NCBI GenBank assembly: GCA_937129505.1
Contig: CAKZNJ010000072.1
Span: forward strand, 1-15,524
Source: an uncultured Anaerolineae bacterium
GTDB lineage: Bacteria; Chloroflexota; Anaerolineae; Anaerolineales; UBA4823
Direction of reading: 5' to 3'
DNA: 15,524 nt
The notes below the pieces were generated by a model that worked only from the letters and a program-made list of their open reading frames with translations, was not told the DNA's origin and did not search any database. This document shows positions 13,652-15,524 of this stretch, piece by piece (within the stretch, counting starts at the first letter, position 1; each line of letters begins with the position of its first letter). The position numbers and the translations under genes were made by a program.

Positions 13652-15190
13652 TCATGCCTCGAATGATTGACGATTGTATTGTTGATTGAGCTGGGCAATT
13701 TGCGCGGCAAGCTGGCCGCTGAGCAAGTCGGGTGTTGCTCGCCAGCTCCAGTATTGTCCAATTTTTCCGGGATAATTAAAGCGAGCTTCACTGCCAAGCC
13801 GTAAGAAATCTTGCAGAGGAGCAAGGGCGAAGACTGCAACCGATGCCCAGGCGTATTGAATCATTTGCCAGGCTGGATCTTGATCAATCCAGGGTAGGTA
13901 ACGTTTTACCGCAGCGCGGATCGGAGCGTCCAAACTTATGTACCATCCGAGGGTCGTGTCGTTGTCATGAGTTCCTGTGTAGACAACACAGCGGGTTGAA
14001 AAATTGTGTGGCAGGAAAGGATTGCGTGGATTATGGTCGTCAAAGGCAAATTGGAGAACCTTCATGCCGGGTAGTTGAAAATTCTCCCGTAGTCGGATTA
14101 CATCTTCCGTTATCACGCCCAGATCTTCAGCGATGAAGGGTAAATTCTCCCCCAGCTCAGTCTTTAAATGGCGGAAAAGCCTTGAACCTGGCGATTTGAC
14201 CCAGCGTCCTTTTTCTGCGGTGGGGAGATGAGCAGGAATTTCCCAGCAAGCGCAAAAACCGCGGAAGTGATCAATGCGGATGAAGTCTACTTGGTTCAAT
14301 GTGTGCTTGAAGCGTCTTTTCCACCAATCGAAATGAGAATGATGATGTTCTTTCCAATTATAGATTGGGTTTCCCCATCGTTGGCCAATTGGTGAAAAGT
14401 AATCGGGTGGCACACCGGCAATGACCCTGGGATAGCCTCTTTGGTTCAGCTTAAACAATTGCGGATAACACCAAACATCGCAGCTATCCTGCGCCACAAA
14501 AATCGGGACATCGCCGATAATGCGAATCCCCGCTTCATGGGCTGCAGTGCGCAACGCAGACCATTGACGAAAGAAGAGAAATTGTTGAAATCGGACGGAG
14601 TCGATCATTGTTTGGTTGCGCTGAGCAAATTTTTGTATAGCTTCGGGGGAGCGTTGCCGATAAGGCTCTTCCCATTCCATCCAAGTTCGCCCTTGGTGAG
14701 CTTGCTTAAGCGCCATAAACAAGGCGAAATCCTCAAGCCATTCAGCCTGAGCAGTGCAAAATTGGGCAAACTCATCTTGCAGGTCTGGAAAGCGATGTTG
14801 GCGAAAATGTTGATAAGCGCGATTCAGCAGGTTTGCTTTCCAAGGAATCAATTTTCCAAAGTCAACCCGTTCTGGAGAGAAGTCAGGCATCTGATCGAAG
14901 TCCCTTCGATCGAGTAAGCCTTCTTGAAAGAGCAACTCGAGACTGATTAGATTAGGGTTACCGGCAAAAGAGGAAAAACTCTGATAGGGAGAGTCCCCAT
15001 AGCCCGTAGGACCCAAGGGCAAAACTTGCCACAAGCCACAGCCCGCTTGCTTCAAAAACTCGATCCACTTGAAGGTGTTTTGGCCTAGCTCGCCAATACC
15101 ATAATCCCCCCAGATGCTACTGGGGTGGAGAAGGATACCGCCACTGCGTCTAAACTTCGTAGGGTTCGCGTCTGCTTTCGATGATGGCAT
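13652..15190 (-). CDS. malQ: 4-alpha-glucanotransferase (amylomaltase, GH77)
   Basis: A cytoplasmic enzyme that transfers alpha-1,4-glucan segments between maltodextrins, releasing glucose. From the ATG at 15190 it has 512 residues, normal for bacterial amylomaltases; a GTG at 15220 would add ten residues, and neither has a clear ribosome binding site. GH77 markers are in order: SGGILLHPSSIWGDYGIGELG (16-36), GLWQVLPLGPTGYGDSPYQ (52-70), GDVPIFVAQDSCDVW (226-240), nucleophile D307 in FIRIDHFRG, acid/base E355 in FIAEDLG, and D409 in YTGTHDNDT. The active site is complete. It overlaps the upstream glgC-like gene by 41 bp, so they form one operon for glycogen or maltodextrin turnover. It converges on the Vps62-like gene with an 11-bp gap. 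Confidence 0.93.
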   Translation of the reverse strand: MPSSKADANPTKFRRSGGILLHPSSIWGDYGIGELGQNTFKWIEFLKQAGCGLWQVLPLGPTGYGDSPYQSFSSFAGNPNLISLELLFQEGLLDRRDFDQMPDFSPERVDFGKLIPWKANLLNRAYQHFRQHRFPDLQDEFAQFCTAQAEWLEDFALFMALKQAHQGRTWMEWEEPYRQRSPEAIQKFAQRNQTMIDSVRFQQFLFFRQWSALRTAAHEAGIRIIGDVPIFVAQDSCDVWCYPQLFKLNQRGYPRVIAGVPPDYFSPIGQRWGNPIYNWKEHHHSHFDWWKRRFKHTLNQVDFIRIDHFRGFCACWEIPAHLPTAEKGRWVKSPGSRLFRHLKTELGENLPFIAEDLGVITEDVIRLRENFQLPGMKVLQFAFDDHNPRNPFLPHNFSTRCVVYTGTHDNDTTLGWYISLDAPIRAAVKRYLPWIDQDPAWQMIQYAWASVAVFALAPLQDFLRLGSEARFNYPGKIGQYWSWRATPDLLSGQLAAQIAQLNQQYNRQSFEA

Positions 15191-15524
15191 CGCTGGAGAT
15201 ATGGTTGCTAGGGTAATCACTGGGAGCGACGTCCGGGTAAATCAGTGCCCCACCTTCAATGACGTAGTTATCTGGAACATGACTGTTTTTTCCAATCATG
15301 GCAAATTGAATCGGCTCTAGGTCTATTGACCCAATACGGGAATTTTTGCCTACCAAGACATGTTTATCCAGAATGGAGCGTTCAATTAGGGCGCCGCTTT
15401 CGATTAACGTATCTGTCAGCACGATTGATTCGCGGATGATGGCATTTTCTTGCACTCGAACCCCAGGCGAAAGGACACTGCGTTCGATCACGGCACCTGT
15501 AGCGATAACGCAGCCATCGGAGAT
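15150..15524 (-). CDS. glgC: Glucose-1-phosphate adenylyltransferase, C-terminal part (5' end outside window)
   Basis: The C-terminal left-handed beta-helix of an ADP-glucose pyrophosphorylase, which makes the glucosyl donor for glycogen. The frame is open to the window edge (ISDGCVIATGAVIERSVLSPG), so the GTG at 15491 is internal and only the last 124 residues are seen. Hexapeptide-like turns follow: GVRVQENAIIRESIVLTD, IESGALIERSILDKHVLVG, and GKNSHVPDNYVIEGG. The ISDGC..xxGAVIERSVLSPGV stretch is characteristic of GlgC, as opposed to other nucleotidyltransferases with beta-helix tails. The catalytic domain is not in the window. Its end overlaps malQ, linking glucan synthesis and remodelling. 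Confidence 0.85.
   Translation of the reverse strand: MSDGCVIATGAVIERSVLSPGVRVQENAIIRESIVLTDTLIESGALIERSILDKHVLVGKNSRIGSIDLEPIQFAMIGKNSHVPDNYVIEGGALIYPDVAPSDYPSNHISSDAIIESRREPYEV

Noticed and set aside
14441..14917. 158-residue plus-strand open frame
   Set aside because: Antisense to the conserved malQ gene, no recognisable domain.

Overview
The window looks like a chromosomal piece of a Chloroflexota bacterium, probably Anaerolineae-like. This is an inference from protein style (NfeD/ClpP-class protease, PG_binding_4-LysM-YkuD transpeptidase, CPFC DsbA with an N-terminal anchor, Vps62-like protein), frequent GTG/TTG starts and intergenic dispersed repeats. No rRNA, tRNA, CRISPR array, IS element or phage gene was seen.

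Layout. 1-2134 (+): the 3' part of a monoacylglycerol-lipase-like hydrolase, then an overlapping membrane-anchored L,D-transpeptidase. 2131-3939 (-): an NfeD-type membrane protease followed by a hotdog thioesterase, coupled at the stop codon and convergent with the first block. 4073-7706 (-): a complete ABC importer in the order pstS-pstC-pstA-pstB, without phoU or phoBR. 7798-8259 (-): a cysteine-rich Rrf2-family regulator just upstream of pstS. 8281-9207: a 0.9-kb region without protein genes. Its left part (8397-8650) has a promoter, many exact inverted repeats, a duplicated GGAGGTCC-containing element and an intrinsic terminator, all reading on the minus strand. I interpret this as an undescribed structured small RNA of about 250 nt. 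Its right part is repeat debris and then the dsbA promoter region.

9208-9957 (+): a membrane-tethered DsbA-like thioredoxin-fold protein. 9958-10280: dispersed repeats only. 10281-10997 (-): a DUF554 membrane protein. 11097-13640 (+): a three-gene operon of a small zinc ribbon, a small membrane protein and a Vps62-like protein with a coiled coil and four C-terminal membrane helices; the last two overlap by ATGA. 13652-15524 (-): malQ (4-alpha-glucanotransferase) and, upstream of it, the 3' end of a glgC-like ADP-glucose pyrophosphorylase, forming an alpha-glucan storage unit.

The most interesting items are the structured RNA, the PstS-like binding protein that lacks most canonical phosphate-contacting hydroxyl residues and sits behind an Rrf2 regulator, and the Vps62-like membrane protein operon.
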